From contig NZ_FMZB01000007.1 in the NCBI RefSeq assembly GCF_900101385.1, positions 163,970-227,969 of the forward strand: a DNA stretch of 64,000 bases, written 5' to 3'. Numbering within the stretch: position 1 is the stretch's first letter; the number at the start of each line of letters is the position of its first letter. Source of the DNA: Terribacillus halophilus (GTDB lineage: Bacteria; Bacillota; Bacilli; Bacillales; Amphibacillaceae). Shown here one piece after another: positions 29,880 through 39,106 of this stretch. The notes beneath the pieces are model-generated. The model was not told where the DNA came from, made no database searches, and saw only the letters and a list, made by a program, of their open reading frames with translations. The translations under genes were made by a program, and so were the position numbers.

Positions 29880-30370
29880 TGAGACCCAGGGACTGCGCCG
29901 TAAGCGATTAATCCCTACGGAAGGATAGAACACCTTCCTCCGGGCTTTCTCGCTTACTTCTCCGTCCCTGACCGGTTCTCTCCGCTTTTGGTTTTCGTCT
30001 AGCTGCGAAGGCCAGAAACTTCGTTGTAAGCGTTAAGTCCCTCCGGAAGGAAAAAACACCTTCCTACAGGCCTTCTCACTTACCACTCCGTTTCTAACCG
30101 GCCTTCTCCGCTTTTGGTTTTCGTCTAGCTCCGAAGGCCAGAAACTGCGTTGTAAGCGATTAATCCCTGCGGAAGGATAGAACACCTTCCTCCGGACCTT
30201 CTCACTTACCACTCCGTTTCTAACCGGTTTCTTTCGCTTTTGATTCGGCTAGCTGCAAAGGCCAGAAACTACGCTATAAGCGATAAGTCCCTGCGTAAGG
30301 AAATGCACCTTACTCCGGGCCTTCTCACTTATTTCTCCGTTTCTAACCGGCCTTTTCCGCTTTTGATTTG
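29880..30370. repeat. Four tandem ~124-bp palindromic units between dgkA and era
   Basis: Four head-to-tail copies: about 29880-29996 (diverged 5' end), 29997-30122, 30123-30246 and 30247-30370. Each has edges near TCTAGCT and CCGCTTTTG and can fold into one long hairpin with nested stems: GAAGGCC/GGCCTTC, AGAAAC/GTTTCT, GTAAG/CTTAC and GGAAGG/CCTTCC. Copies differ by matched changes on both arms (for example CAGGGAC/GTCCCTG in copy 1, GTAAGG/CCTTAC and ATAAG/CTTAT in copy 4). No open frame of note. The array fills most of the 715-bp gap; the rest (29813-29879, 30371-30492) shows only the era leader. Confidence 0.9.
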
Positions 30371-30492
30371 TTTTTTTTAACCCCTTTTGTCGAATGGGTG
30401 AAGTGGCGGGGGATTTGTAGTAAGATAGAGATACAACATTTTTATAGTACTTGAGGTTTTTGTCGTACTAGTACTTGGAGGATTAAAACAGC

Positions 30493-31401
30493 ATGGAGAA
30501 AGAATTTCGTTCTGGTTTCATTTCCATCATCGGGCGACCGAATGTTGGGAAATCAACTTTATTAAATCGTTTTGTCGGTCAAAAGATCGCTATTATGAGT
30601 GATAAGCCGCAGACGACTCGTAATCGGATTCAAGGGGTGCTCACACAGGATGATGCACAGTTCATCTTTATCGATACGCCTGGTATCCACAAACCGAAGC
30701 ATAAACTCGGGGACTTCATGGTAAAGACTGCAGAGAACACAATGAATGAAGTGGATGCGGTCATGTTCATGATCAATGCCGAAGAAGGCTATGGCCGAGG
30801 CGATCAATTTATCCTGGAAAGACTGCAGAAGGTCGATAATCCGGTCTTTCTTGTAGTGAATAAAATTGATAAAGTCCATCCCGATAAGCTGCTGGAACTA
30901 ATCGAGCTTTATAAGGACAAGTTGGACTTTGCTGAAATCGTTCCGATCAGTGCATTGGAAGGTAATAATACAGCGCATTTACTTGAAACTTTAAAAGGTT
31001 ATCTGCCAGAAGGACCGCAATATTATCCAGAGGATCAAGTCACGGATCATCCGGAACGATTTGTCATCAGTGAGCTTATTCGGGAGAAAGTATTGCATCT
31101 GACACGCGAGGAAGTCCCGCATTCGATTGCGGTTGTCATCGAAGCGATTGAGAATCGCCACAGTACAACGGAAAAGGTATTCATCCAGGCGACGATCGTA
31201 ACGGAACGTAAATCCCAAAAAGGGATCATTATCGGCAAACAGGGCAGTATGCTCAAACAAGTCGGGAAACTGGCACGTAGAGATATAGAGATGCTGCTAG
31301 GCAGTAAGGTATTCTTGGAGCTTTGGGTCAAAGTACAGCCCGATTGGCGGAACAAGCAAGCCCAGCTTAATGATTACGGTTTCAGCCGTGAAGAGTATTG
31401 A
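30493..31401 (+). CDS. era: Era, ribosome-assembly GTPase
   Basis: Essential GTPase that binds the 3' end of 16S rRNA during 30S maturation. G1 is GRPNVGKS (14-21), with DTPGIH and NKID further on, and the C-terminal KH domain has [14 protein letters not shown]. The length of 302 is typical. The site GGAGG lies 12 bases before ATG 30493. It is separated from dgkA by the repeat array, while in B. subtilis cdd lies between them. Confidence 0.96.
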   Translation: MEKEFRSGFISIIGRPNVGKSTLLNRFVGQKIAIMSDKPQTTRNRIQGVLTQDDAQFIFIDTPGIHKPKHKLGDFMVKTAENTMNEVDAVMFMINAEEGYGRGDQFILERLQKVDNPVFLVVNKIDKVHPDKLLELIELYKDKLDFAEIVPISALEGNNTAHLLETLKGYLPEGPQYYPEDQVTDHPERFVISELIREKVLHLTREEVPHSIAVVIEAIENRHSTTEKVFIQATIVTERKSQKGIIIGKQGSMLKQVGKLARRDIEMLLGSKVFLELWVKVQPDWRNKQAQLNDYGFSREEY

Positions 31402-31509
31402 TAGCTGGTAATATTTGAAGCACATGGATTCGAGGGTTAGGTGTCATCCTAATTAGGAGTAATTGTTTTGTATGTTCATTTCTAAAATACAAAGAAAGGT
31501 GGACTTCCT

Positions 31510-31668
31510 GTGATTGATTTCCATTGGAAAATCTTCAGCAAGACCGGGAGTATCGAAACCTACTTATTGATGAAAGAAATCGAAACGATGTACAATTCAC
31601 TAATACCTCCGGAGCAAGATAACATCATTGAGCTCCCGAACTATAATCGCCTTCAATCGAAAATGTAA
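31510..31668 (+). CDS. yqzL: YqzL-like small protein
   Basis: A 52-residue protein beginning (M)IDFHWKIFSKTGSIETYLLMKEIE, the pattern of the YqzL family found between era and recO in Bacillaceae. The start is GTG 31510, nine bases after GAAAGGTGG. No function is known. recO begins about 20 bases downstream. Confidence 0.85.
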   Translation: MIDFHWKIFSKTGSIETYLLMKEIETMYNSLIPPEQDNIIELPNYNRLQSKM

Positions 31669-31689
31669 GCAACAGGAGTGGGGAGAGCG

Positions 31690-32433
31690 TTGCTCCAAAA
31701 TGTCGAAGGAATCATCCTGCGCACGCAGGACTATGGGGAAACACATAAAATCATCACGATTTTCACCGAGGATCGCGGCAAAATAGCTGTCATGGCCAGG
31801 GGCGCGAAAAAACCGAAAAGCCGGATGGCTGCCATCGCGCAGCCATTCATCTTTGGGTCATTTCTGGTGCAGCTTGGGTCCGGTATGGGGGCGATGCAGC
31901 AGGGGGAACCGCTGCAAAGCTTCCGATCGATCCGTGAAGACATCGTAAAAACAGCTTATGCATCTTATATTGCGGAAATGACAGATAAGCTGACTGATAA
32001 TAATAAGTCCGATCCTGATCTTTTCCGGCAGCTGCTGCAAGTGCTGGAATGGATCAATGATGGAAAAGATGCAGATGTATTGCGAATCATCTATGAATTG
32101 AAGATGTTCCGCCGCGGCGGCTTTGCACCGACCGTTCACCAATGTGTCAATTGCGGCAATACAGAGATGCCTTTTCGATTTTCCGTTCCTGAAGGTGGTA
32201 TGCTTTGCCGCCGGTGTATGCATCTGGATCGGGATGCTTATCTGTTATCAGAGAAGGTCACAAAGCTCCTGCAGCTTTTTTCCAGCATCGATCTTTCCAG
32301 AATCGGCAATATTTCAGTAAAACCGGAAACAAAACGGCTTTTGAACGAGATACTGGATGCTTATTATGAACGGTACGGGGGTTATTTCCTGAAAAGCAAG
32401 AAATTCCTTGCTCAATTGGACAAACTTCAATAA
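31690..32433 (+). CDS. recO: RecO, recombination mediator
   Basis: Helps RecR and RecF load RecA on gapped DNA. OB-fold at the N-terminus (IILRTQDYGETHKII) and a four-cysteine zinc site (CVNCG and CRRCM). I start it at TTG 31690 (MLQNVEGIILRT) after AGGAGTGGGGAG; GTG 31678 lies inside that site. The 247 residues equal the usual size. It follows yqzL in the era-recO cluster. Confidence 0.93.
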   Translation: MLQNVEGIILRTQDYGETHKIITIFTEDRGKIAVMARGAKKPKSRMAAIAQPFIFGSFLVQLGSGMGAMQQGEPLQSFRSIREDIVKTAYASYIAEMTDKLTDNNKSDPDLFRQLLQVLEWINDGKDADVLRIIYELKMFRRGGFAPTVHQCVNCGNTEMPFRFSVPEGGMLCRRCMHLDRDAYLLSEKVTKLLQLFSSIDLSRIGNISVKPETKRLLNEILDAYYERYGGYFLKSKKFLAQLDKLQ

Positions 32434-32440
32434 AGGTTTG

Positions 32441-32470
32441 TTGACAATTAGTATGTCATTTTAGTATGAT
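32441..32470 (+). promoter_or_regulatory. SigA promoter of glyQS
   Basis: Perfect TTGACA (32441-32446), 18-base spacer, TATGAT (32465-32470). It drives the T-box leader. Confidence 0.8.
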
Positions 32471-32476
32471 AGATGA

Positions 32477-32690
32477 AAATCGACGGCTTGCGTTGAAGAA
32501 GAGTAGTATCCGTCATGTCCTTTGCACAGCGAATCTGGGATAGTGGAAGCCAGAATGAAGGCAGACGGAGAAGGCGCTTCGGAGCAAAAAGGAAAAGAGT
32601 GGCTTCCGATCGGAAGCAAGTAGGGTGGAACCGCGGTTATCCCGTCCCTATGCTGTGTATGCAGCATAAGGGCGGGATTTTTCTTTGTTC
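32477..32690 (+). promoter_or_regulatory. T-box riboswitch (tRNA-Gly sensing) in the glyQS leader
   Basis: The T-box sequence AGGGTGGAACCGCGG is at 32622-32636. It is followed by a terminator stem, CCCGTCCCTATGCTG with CAGCATAAGGGCGGG (32641-32676), and a T run. Upstream lies the stem I region, with GAAGGC at 32558-32562 as a possible glycine specifier; I could not fold it with certainty. Uncharged tRNA-Gly would favour the antiterminator and raise glyQS expression. Confidence 0.93.
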
Positions 32691-32727
32691 ACCCTGACGT
32701 TGATGAAAAGAAGATGGAGGGAATCCG

Positions 32728-33618
32728 ATGAATATCCAAAATATGATTTTGACGTTACAAAAGCATTGGTCAGACCAGGGATGTCTATTGATGCAAGCGT
32801 ATGACGTAGAAAAAGGGGCTGGTACGATGAGCCCGATGACATTATTGCGCAGCCTTGGTCCTGAACCATGGAATGTGGCTTATGTGGAGCCATCCCGCCG
32901 TCCGGCTGATGGTCGCTACGGGGAAAACCCGAACCGTTTATACCAGCATCATCAATTCCAAGTGATCATGAAACCTTCACCTGATAATATCCAAGAGCTT
33001 TACTTGGACTCCTTGCGCAAATTGGGTATCGATCCATTGGAACATGATATCCGCTTTGTCGAAGATAACTGGGAAAACCCGACGCTAGGTGCTGCAGGCC
33101 TGGGCTGGGAAGTGTGGCTTGACGGTATGGAAATCACTCAATTCACTTATTTCCAGCAAATCGGAGGTTTGGAAGCAAAACCTGTTTCTGTTGAGATTAC
33201 ATATGGTCTGGAACGGCTTGCTTCTTACATTCAAGATAAAGAGAATGTCTTTGATCTTGAATGGACGGATGGTGTGACGGTAGCTGATATTTTCAAGCAG
33301 CCAGAATTCGAGCATTCCACTTATACTTTTAAAGAATCGGATACGGACATGCTATTCCAGCTGTTTGATATGTATGAAAAAGAAGCAAAACGTATCATGG
33401 ATCAAGGGCTTGTCTTCCCTGCCTATGATTACGTGCTGAAATGTTCCCATACATTCAACTTGCTGGATGCAAAAGGCGCCATCTCGGTTACTGAGCGTAC
33501 TGGTTATATCGGAAGAGTCCGGAACCTGGCTAGATCCATTGCGAAGAGCTATGTAGCGGAACGGGAACGCCTTGGATTCCCGATGCTGAAAGAAGGAGCG
33601 GATGAGAATGCAGAATAA
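32728..33618 (+). CDS. glyQ: Glycyl-tRNA synthetase alpha subunit
   Basis: Catalytic-core subunit of the alpha2-beta2 enzyme that charges tRNA-Gly. It begins [14 protein letters not shown] and contains the class II blocks ([43 protein letters not shown]). Length 296 is typical. The start ATG 32728 follows GGAGGG. It overlaps glyS by about 11 bases. Confidence 0.97.
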   Translation: MNIQNMILTLQKHWSDQGCLLMQAYDVEKGAGTMSPMTLLRSLGPEPWNVAYVEPSRRPADGRYGENPNRLYQHHQFQVIMKPSPDNIQELYLDSLRKLGIDPLEHDIRFVEDNWENPTLGAAGLGWEVWLDGMEITQFTYFQQIGGLEAKPVSVEITYGLERLASYIQDKENVFDLEWTDGVTVADIFKQPEFEHSTYTFKESDTDMLFQLFDMYEKEAKRIMDQGLVFPAYDYVLKCSHTFNLLDAKGAISVTERTGYIGRVRNLARSIAKSYVAERERLGFPMLKEGADENAE

Positions 33619-35695
33619 AGATGTACTTTTTGAAATCGGTTTGGAGGAAATGCCTGCCCGGTTTCTGCCCGGCACGATTGAGCAGCTTGAAACCAAAACG
33701 GCAGCATGGCTGCATGAGTTGGGTCTCTCCTTTGAAAAGGTAGTGGTGCAGGGCACGCCGAGACGTGTTGCTGTTACGATCCAGTCGCTTTCGGATAAGC
33801 AGCCGGATATCGAAGAAGAAGTCAAAGGACCAGCAGTGCGGATCGCAAAAGACGATGCAGGGCAATGGTCAAAAGCAGCCCAAGGATTCACACGAGGCCA
33901 AGGCGCTTCTGTTGAGGATATTTTCACAAAAGATGTGGACGGAACAGAATATATCTTCGTGAAGAAATTCGTGAAGGGGCAGCCTGCGGCAGATTTGCTG
34001 CCATCCTTTAAAGAAGTATTGCTCAGCTTGCATTTCCCTAAAAATATGCGCTGGGGTTCCGGCAGCCTCCGGTATGCACGACCTATCCGATGGATCGTTG
34101 CATTATACGGGGAAGCTATCATCCCGTTGGAGATAGCCGGAATTGAATCATCCAACCTTACTTATGGTCATCGCTTCTTGGGCAGCACAGCGGCTATCGA
34201 CAATCCCGGTGCCTATGTTTCCGTGCTTGAAGAGCAATTCGTCATCGTTGATCAAAAGAAACGCCAGCAGATGATCATCGATGGCATCCGTCAATTGGAG
34301 ACGGCAAACGGATGGCAAATTCCAATCGACGAGGAATTACTGGAGGAAGTATTGTATCTCGTCGAATATCCAACCGTATTCCACGGTAACTTTGCCGATA
34401 GCTTTCTAGATCTGCCTGAAGAGGTACTGATCACCAGCATGAAAGAGCATCAGCGCTACTTCCCGGTGACAGATGCGTCCGGTAAGCTGCTGGCACATTT
34501 CATCGGTGTCCGTAACGGAAACAGCGAACACTTGGAAAATGTCGCTCGTGGAAACGAGAAGGTCTTGCGCGCGAGACTGCAGGATGCCGAGTTCTTCTAC
34601 GCAGAAGATAAAGCGCAGCCGATCGAGAAAGCAATGGAAAAACTGTCTAAAATGATCTACCAGGTGGAGCTTGGCACTTTGCAGGATAAAGTGGATCGTG
34701 TAACGAAGATTGCGAAGATGATCAGTGAAACTGCAGGTGTCGATCAAGAAACAGCATCCCGGGCCGAACGAGCTGCCAGCATCGCCAAGTTCGACCTCGT
34801 GACGAATATGGTGAATGAATTCACAGAATTACAAGGTGTCATGGGTGAGAAGTATGCACGTCACTTCGGAGAAGATGAACGTGTTGCTCAAGCAATTCGC
34901 GAACAATATATGCCGCTATCGTCTCATGGGGCGCTTCCAGAGTCTGTAGAAGGTACAATAGTCAGCATCGCCGACAAATTGGACACGATTATTGGAAGTA
35001 TGGTCATCGGTAATGTTCCGACTGGTTCCCAGGATCCGTACGGCTTGCGTCGTCAAGCAGTCGGTATCATCCAGATGCTTGCGAAAACAGATTGGCAGAT
35101 TACCGTCGAGGAAATCGTGGAGCGTACAGCTGCGTTGTTCGAGAAGAATGCTTTGCCGACAGTCGAAAAAGATGTGTACACAGAGGATGTTCGCAGCTTC
35201 TTCCACCAGCGTGCTGCTCAATTGCTGAAAGAAGAAGGCATTTCTTATGACGTGGTCGAAGCGGTTCTTGCTATCCAAATCGGTAATTATCCGTATACGC
35301 TTGCCAAGGCGAAAACGTTGCAGGCATTGCGCAACGATGAAAATTTCAAGACAGTACAAGAAGCTTTGGGCCGTGTCATCAACCTAGCCAAAAAAGGTAC
35401 AGACCAGGGCGTGGACGAATCATTGTTTGAAAATGAACAGGAAAAACAGCTTTATCGTATGCTTGAGCAAAACAAAACTGCCTACTTGGATGCTGCTTCC
35501 AAACGGCAGGCTAAAGAAGCTTTGGATACATTGGCTGCATTCGCTGACAGCATCCATGCATTTTTCGACCATACGATGGTCATGGCAGAGGATGAAAAAC
35601 TAAAAACGAACCGCTTATCATTATTGAACCAATTGGCTGCACTGATCCTTAGCTACGCGGATGTGACGAAAGTACAGTGGAAGCAGGTCCAATGA
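33608..35695 (+). CDS. glyS: Glycyl-tRNA synthetase beta subunit
   Basis: Partner of GlyQ, with tRNA-binding and HD-like regions. Family blocks include [40 protein letters not shown] and [16 protein letters not shown] use ATG 33608, nine bases after AAGGAG, rather than ATG 33602; the product has 695 residues. The start lies within glyQ, indicating coupling. Confidence 0.96.
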   Translation: MQNKDVLFEIGLEEMPARFLPGTIEQLETKTAAWLHELGLSFEKVVVQGTPRRVAVTIQSLSDKQPDIEEEVKGPAVRIAKDDAGQWSKAAQGFTRGQGASVEDIFTKDVDGTEYIFVKKFVKGQPAADLLPSFKEVLLSLHFPKNMRWGSGSLRYARPIRWIVALYGEAIIPLEIAGIESSNLTYGHRFLGSTAAIDNPGAYVSVLEEQFVIVDQKKRQQMIIDGIRQLETANGWQIPIDEELLEEVLYLVEYPTVFHGNFADSFLDLPEEVLITSMKEHQRYFPVTDASGKLLAHFIGVRNGNSEHLENVARGNEKVLRARLQDAEFFYAEDKAQPIEKAMEKLSKMIYQVELGTLQDKVDRVTKIAKMISETAGVDQETASRAERAASIAKFDLVTNMVNEFTELQGVMGEKYARHFGEDERVAQAIREQYMPLSSHGALPESVEGTIVSIADKLDTIIGSMVIGNVPTGSQDPYGLRRQAVGIIQMLAKTDWQITVEEIVERTAALFEKNALPTVEKDVYTEDVRSFFHQRAAQLLKEEGISYDVVEAVLAIQIGNYPYTLAKAKTLQALRNDENFKTVQEALGRVINLAKKGTDQGVDESLFENEQEKQLYRMLEQNKTAYLDAASKRQAKEALDTLAAFADSIHAFFDHTMVMAEDEKLKTNRLSLLNQLAALILSYADVTKVQWKQVQ

Positions 35696-35723
35696 GGGCA
35701 GTTCTTGGATAGAGGTGATGAAC

Positions 35724-36356
35724 ATGGATTTGTCTAAAAGACAACAGCAGATTATCGCGATTGTAAAAGAGGCGGGTCCGATTACTGGTGAACAGATCGC
35801 CGAACGGCTCCATCTGACTCGTGCGACATTGAGGCCGGATTTGGCCATCCTTACAATGGTAGGTTTCCTTGATGCAAGACCTCGTGTTGGCTACTTTTAT
35901 ACAGGTAAGACAGGTTCGGAAATCATCACGGAAAAACTGATGAAATATAAAGTGGAGAATTTCCAGTCGATGCCTATCGTCGTCAAGGAAGATGATTCTG
36001 CTTATGATGCCATCAGTGCAATGTTCCTCAGCGATGTCGGAACACTCTTTGCTGTCGATCAAGACAATAATCTAGTTGGCGTTGTATCCCGAAAGGATCT
36101 GCTGCGAGCAAGCATTGGTAATCAGGTGCTGCAGGATATCCCGGTTCACATCATCATGACGAGGATGCCAAACGTAGCTGTTTGTTATCCGGATGAGCTG
36201 CTGGTTGAAGCAGCCAATCGGCTGATTGAAAAACAAATCGACAGTCTGCCGGTCTTGGAAAGATCGAATGAGGCAGGAGCAAAGGTTGTTGGGCGTATTA
36301 CAAAGACGACAATCACAAAAGCTTTCGTCGAACTCGCTCGCAATGAACTTATGTAA
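35724..36356 (+). CDS. ccpN: CcpN, repressor of gluconeogenic genes
   Basis: A 210-residue regulator with an N-terminal helix-turn-helix (GPITGEQIAERLHLTRATLRPD-like, residues about 18-40) and two CBS domains. In B. subtilis CcpN (YqzB) represses gapB, pckA and the small RNA gene sr1 on glycolytic carbon sources. I choose ATG 35724, six bases after AGAGGTG. Its partner, the PPDK regulator family gene, follows by 21 bases as in B. subtilis (yqfL). Confidence 0.93.
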   Translation: MDLSKRQQQIIAIVKEAGPITGEQIAERLHLTRATLRPDLAILTMVGFLDARPRVGYFYTGKTGSEIITEKLMKYKVENFQSMPIVVKEDDSAYDAISAMFLSDVGTLFAVDQDNNLVGVVSRKDLLRASIGNQVLQDIPVHIIMTRMPNVAVCYPDELLVEAANRLIEKQIDSLPVLERSNEAGAKVVGRITKTTITKAFVELARNELM

Positions 36357-36377
36357 AAGAATCCAGGAGGGGAACCG

Positions 36378-37187
36378 ATGGAGAAACCAATCGTCTTCGT
36401 TGTATCAGATTCTGTAGGAGAAACAGCAGAGCTCGTTGTGAAAGCTGCGCTCAGCCAGTTCAATTTGGAAGCACCATTCGCTTTGCAGCGTGTTCCCTAT
36501 GTAGAGAGCACATCCATATTGGAAGAAACGATCAAGCAAGCCAACGAACGCCCATCGATCATCGCATTTACGATGGTCAACCCGGATTTCCGGGCTTTCC
36601 TGACAAACGAAGCCAAGAAACATGGCATACCTTGCATCGACTTGATGGGTCCACTGATGGATGCGATGGAAAATATGTTCCATCAGAAGCCGAAGCTACA
36701 GCCAGGACTTGTACATCGGCTTGATGAAGATTATTTCCGTAGAATCGAAGCGATCGAATTCGCGGTTCGCTATGATGACGGCCGGGATCCACGAGGTATT
36801 AGCCGGGCGGATATTGTACTCATTGGTGTATCACGTACATCGAAAACGCCATTATCCCAATATTTGGCTCATAAACGATTGAAGGTTGCCAATGTCCCGA
36901 TCGTTCCTGAGGTCGAACCGCCCCGGGAGCTTTTCCAAGTAGATCCTGCAAAATGCATCGGTCTGCGCATCAGTCCCGAAAAGCTAAATAATATCCGTAA
37001 AGAGCGGCTCAAGGCACTCGGGCTTGGGGATCAGGCGAGCTATGCCAATATCGACCGGATCAATCATGAACTGGAACACTTTGATAAGATTGTCGAACGA
37101 ATCGGCTGCCGCGTGATCGATGTTTCCAATAAAGCAGTCGAAGAAACGGCGAATAGTATCCTGACGGTACGCAATCAACAGGATTAA
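36378..37187 (+). CDS. ppsR: PPDK regulatory-type kinase/pyrophosphorylase (YqfL)
   Basis: A DUF299-family protein; relatives phosphorylate or dephosphorylate pyruvate phosphate dikinase or PEP synthase, using ADP and phosphate. The P-loop is GVSRTSKT (about 150-157). In B. subtilis YqfL acts as a modulator of CcpN, and the neighbouring ccpN fits that role. The length of 269 is standard. The start follows CCAGGAGGGG. Confidence 0.92.
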   Translation: MEKPIVFVVSDSVGETAELVVKAALSQFNLEAPFALQRVPYVESTSILEETIKQANERPSIIAFTMVNPDFRAFLTNEAKKHGIPCIDLMGPLMDAMENMFHQKPKLQPGLVHRLDEDYFRRIEAIEFAVRYDDGRDPRGISRADIVLIGVSRTSKTPLSQYLAHKRLKVANVPIVPEVEPPRELFQVDPAKCIGLRISPEKLNNIRKERLKALGLGDQASYANIDRINHELEHFDKIVERIGCRVIDVSNKAVEETANSILTVRNQQD

Positions 37188-37267
37188 TTTAATTTAAAGT
37201 TAGTGTTAAGTTTCTGTTCAACTAGCTTGGTAATGGTACTCCGGGGGAATCGTTACGAATAGATAAA

Positions 37268-37310
37268 AAGAGGTGACAGCAGACAATCTGTTGTTGCCTC
37301 TTCTGTTTCG
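37268..37310 (+). terminator. Hairpin terminator after the ccpN-ppsR pair
   Basis: A 16-pair stem with two G-U pairs, AAGAGGTGACAGCAGA with TCTGTTGTTGCCTCTT, around a three-base loop (37268-37302). The downstream T content is moderate (CTGTTTCG). Confidence 0.6.
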
Positions 37311-37338
37311 TAAAACGAATCCGACGAGGAGGCCAAAC

Positions 37339-38442
37339 TTGAAAAAACAACAGCAGATCCAATCCATTTATCTAATGCGGCTCTTGGCAATGTCACTTGT
37401 CGTACTCGTCCATGTAACGGGTGCTTATGCCACCGTTTTGCCTTTTGCGAGCGACGCGTATGAAAAATACCACTTCCTTAACCGGATCATCCGGATAGAA
37501 GCCGGTATCTTCATTGCCATCACCGGTCTGGTTTTCTTTTATCAATATAAACATAAAAAACTTACGAAAACCTTGTGGAAAGACTATTATAGGAAAAGAG
37601 TCAGCTTCATTTTGATTCCTTACATCATATGGGCGCTAGTGTATGAACTGCATAAAGCAATGCTTGGTTTTGGTGATTTGCAGCCAGCAGCAATCTTAAA
37701 ACGTATTATATTTGGCGAAAGCTACTATCAGCTGCATTTCATCTTTCTCATTGTTCAAGTCTATTTGGTTCTTCCATTGCTGATATGGCTGGATCACAGC
37801 TGGGCTTTTTTCAGGAGATACATGTTTGTTTTCGGAGGGCTGCTTCAGCTGGGTTATATTGCATTGCAGACTTTCTTTCCGCCCAGTCCATTCCCGTTAT
37901 TCCTGCAGCTGATGGGTACACTGCTGCTCGGAGGATGGATTGGCGTCCATTATGATAGGGAAAAAGCAAAAAGCAAACACTGGTCTACGTGGATCTGGCT
38001 GCTTATCAGTGCCTTGGCGGGATCTGGCATTGCAATGTATTATTATGCTGCCGGGACACTGGGAAGCTTCGAATGGAATAACATCCTTTATGAGAGCGTA
38101 AATTATATCTTCCTTATAACAGGCTGTTATGCAATATTTAGAATCGCTGAATCGGTTTCGGACAAGTTAGCCGTTTCAACGCTTGCCAAACTGCAGCAGA
38201 TTGCGAGCTATTCATTCGGATATTATCTGCTTCATCCGCTAGTCCTGGATTATGTGACAAGGACAATACCCGCATACAGCAACTATTTGTTTCATGTCCA
38301 GATAATGCTGCGGTATCTGGCAGTGATGGGCGTCTGTTTTACAGTCATTTATCTTTTTCATCGTTTCGTGCCCTTTGCTTCGATTTTATTCGGTAAATTA
38401 CCGAGGAGCAGTGGAAGACTGAAGCAGTCGAAGGCTTCTTGA
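37339..38442 (+). CDS. Membrane acyltransferase, acyltransferase-3 family
   Basis: A 367-residue protein with about ten hydrophobic segments and the family N-terminus IYLMRLLAMSLVVLVHVTGAY, whose histidine is the conserved HVxG-type residue. The family O-acetylates surface polysaccharides, peptidoglycan or similar glycans; the substrate here is unknown. It lacks a C-terminal SGNH domain. I start it at TTG 37339, six bases after GAGGAGG. It is not part of this neighbourhood in B. subtilis. Confidence 0.85.
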   Translation: MKKQQQIQSIYLMRLLAMSLVVLVHVTGAYATVLPFASDAYEKYHFLNRIIRIEAGIFIAITGLVFFYQYKHKKLTKTLWKDYYRKRVSFILIPYIIWALVYELHKAMLGFGDLQPAAILKRIIFGESYYQLHFIFLIVQVYLVLPLLIWLDHSWAFFRRYMFVFGGLLQLGYIALQTFFPPSPFPLFLQLMGTLLLGGWIGVHYDREKAKSKHWSTWIWLLISALAGSGIAMYYYAAGTLGSFEWNNILYESVNYIFLITGCYAIFRIAESVSDKLAVSTLAKLQQIASYSFGYYLLHPLVLDYVTRTIPAYSNYLFHVQIMLRYLAVMGVCFTVIYLFHRFVPFASILFGKLPRSSGRLKQSKAS

Positions 38443-38612
38443 TTACTGGTTAAAATAATGGCTTTTTCATTTACTTTGTATTATAATTGGTTTTTGTGAA
38501 AAAATGTTGTTAGTATGATTTATGTATAAATGGTAACCCTTGAGGTAAAAAGCTTTATAAAAATTTTACGAAAAAGGAAGGATTCCGCATTTTATTGTAG
38601 AATAAGTGAGAC

Positions 38613-39083
38613 ATGAAATCACATAACCCCATTGTCTATGTGGACGCAGATAGCTGTCCTGTAAAGCAGGAGATTATTTCTGCATGTGCAACGCATCACG
38701 TTCCTGTCCGGTTTATTACCACCATCAATCACTTGAGCAGTGATTCTGATGCCTCATGGGTAGTGCTCGATCCTGTTGATCAAGCAGTGGATTGGTACAT
38801 TCTAAATCATATCAGCTCTGGAGATTGCGTTGTGACGCAGGACCTCGCATTGGCAACTTTGCTTACAGCAAAGGACGTGACAGTCATTACACCACGCGGA
38901 GAACGGATTACGGATGCTGATGCAGATGAGATCCTATTAAGAAAGCACATGCGGATTCAAAATCAACGACAGGGCAAACGAATAAAGGGACCTTCCAAGC
39001 TGACAGCTGCTGATCGAAGTAGATTCCTTACTATTTTTTCGTCTTTTTGTCGAAAAATGCAGGAATCAGACGAAAGTTGTTGA
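38613..39083 (+). CDS. yqxD: YqxD/YaiI, UPF0178 family protein
   Basis: A 156-residue protein with the family N-terminus IVYVDADSCPVKQEI and the conserved VVTQDLALATLL and ITPRGE blocks, typical of PIN-like folds. Function is not established. The ribosome binding site before ATG 38613 is weak (GTGAG); a stop lies just upstream in frame, so there is no longer start. It is the first gene of the dnaG-sigA operon. Confidence 0.9.
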   Translation: MKSHNPIVYVDADSCPVKQEIISACATHHVPVRFITTINHLSSDSDASWVVLDPVDQAVDWYILNHISSGDCVVTQDLALATLLTAKDVTVITPRGERITDADADEILLRKHMRIQNQRQGKRIKGPSKLTAADRSRFLTIFSSFCRKMQESDESC

Positions 39084-39106
39084 ATTATATAGGTTGGTGA
39101 TGTGGA

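Noticed and set aside
29880..30370. CRISPR array
   Set aside because: The copies are whole ~124-bp hairpin units in direct succession with no unique spacers between short repeats, and no cas genes are in the window.
29880..30370. Insertion sequence remnant
   Set aside because: No transposase frame, target duplication or terminal repeats at the array edges.
33352..34155. Long minus-strand open frame of 267 codons
   Set aside because: It lies opposite glyQ/glyS, lacks a ribosome site and its product is low-complexity; it is the antisense shadow of glyS.
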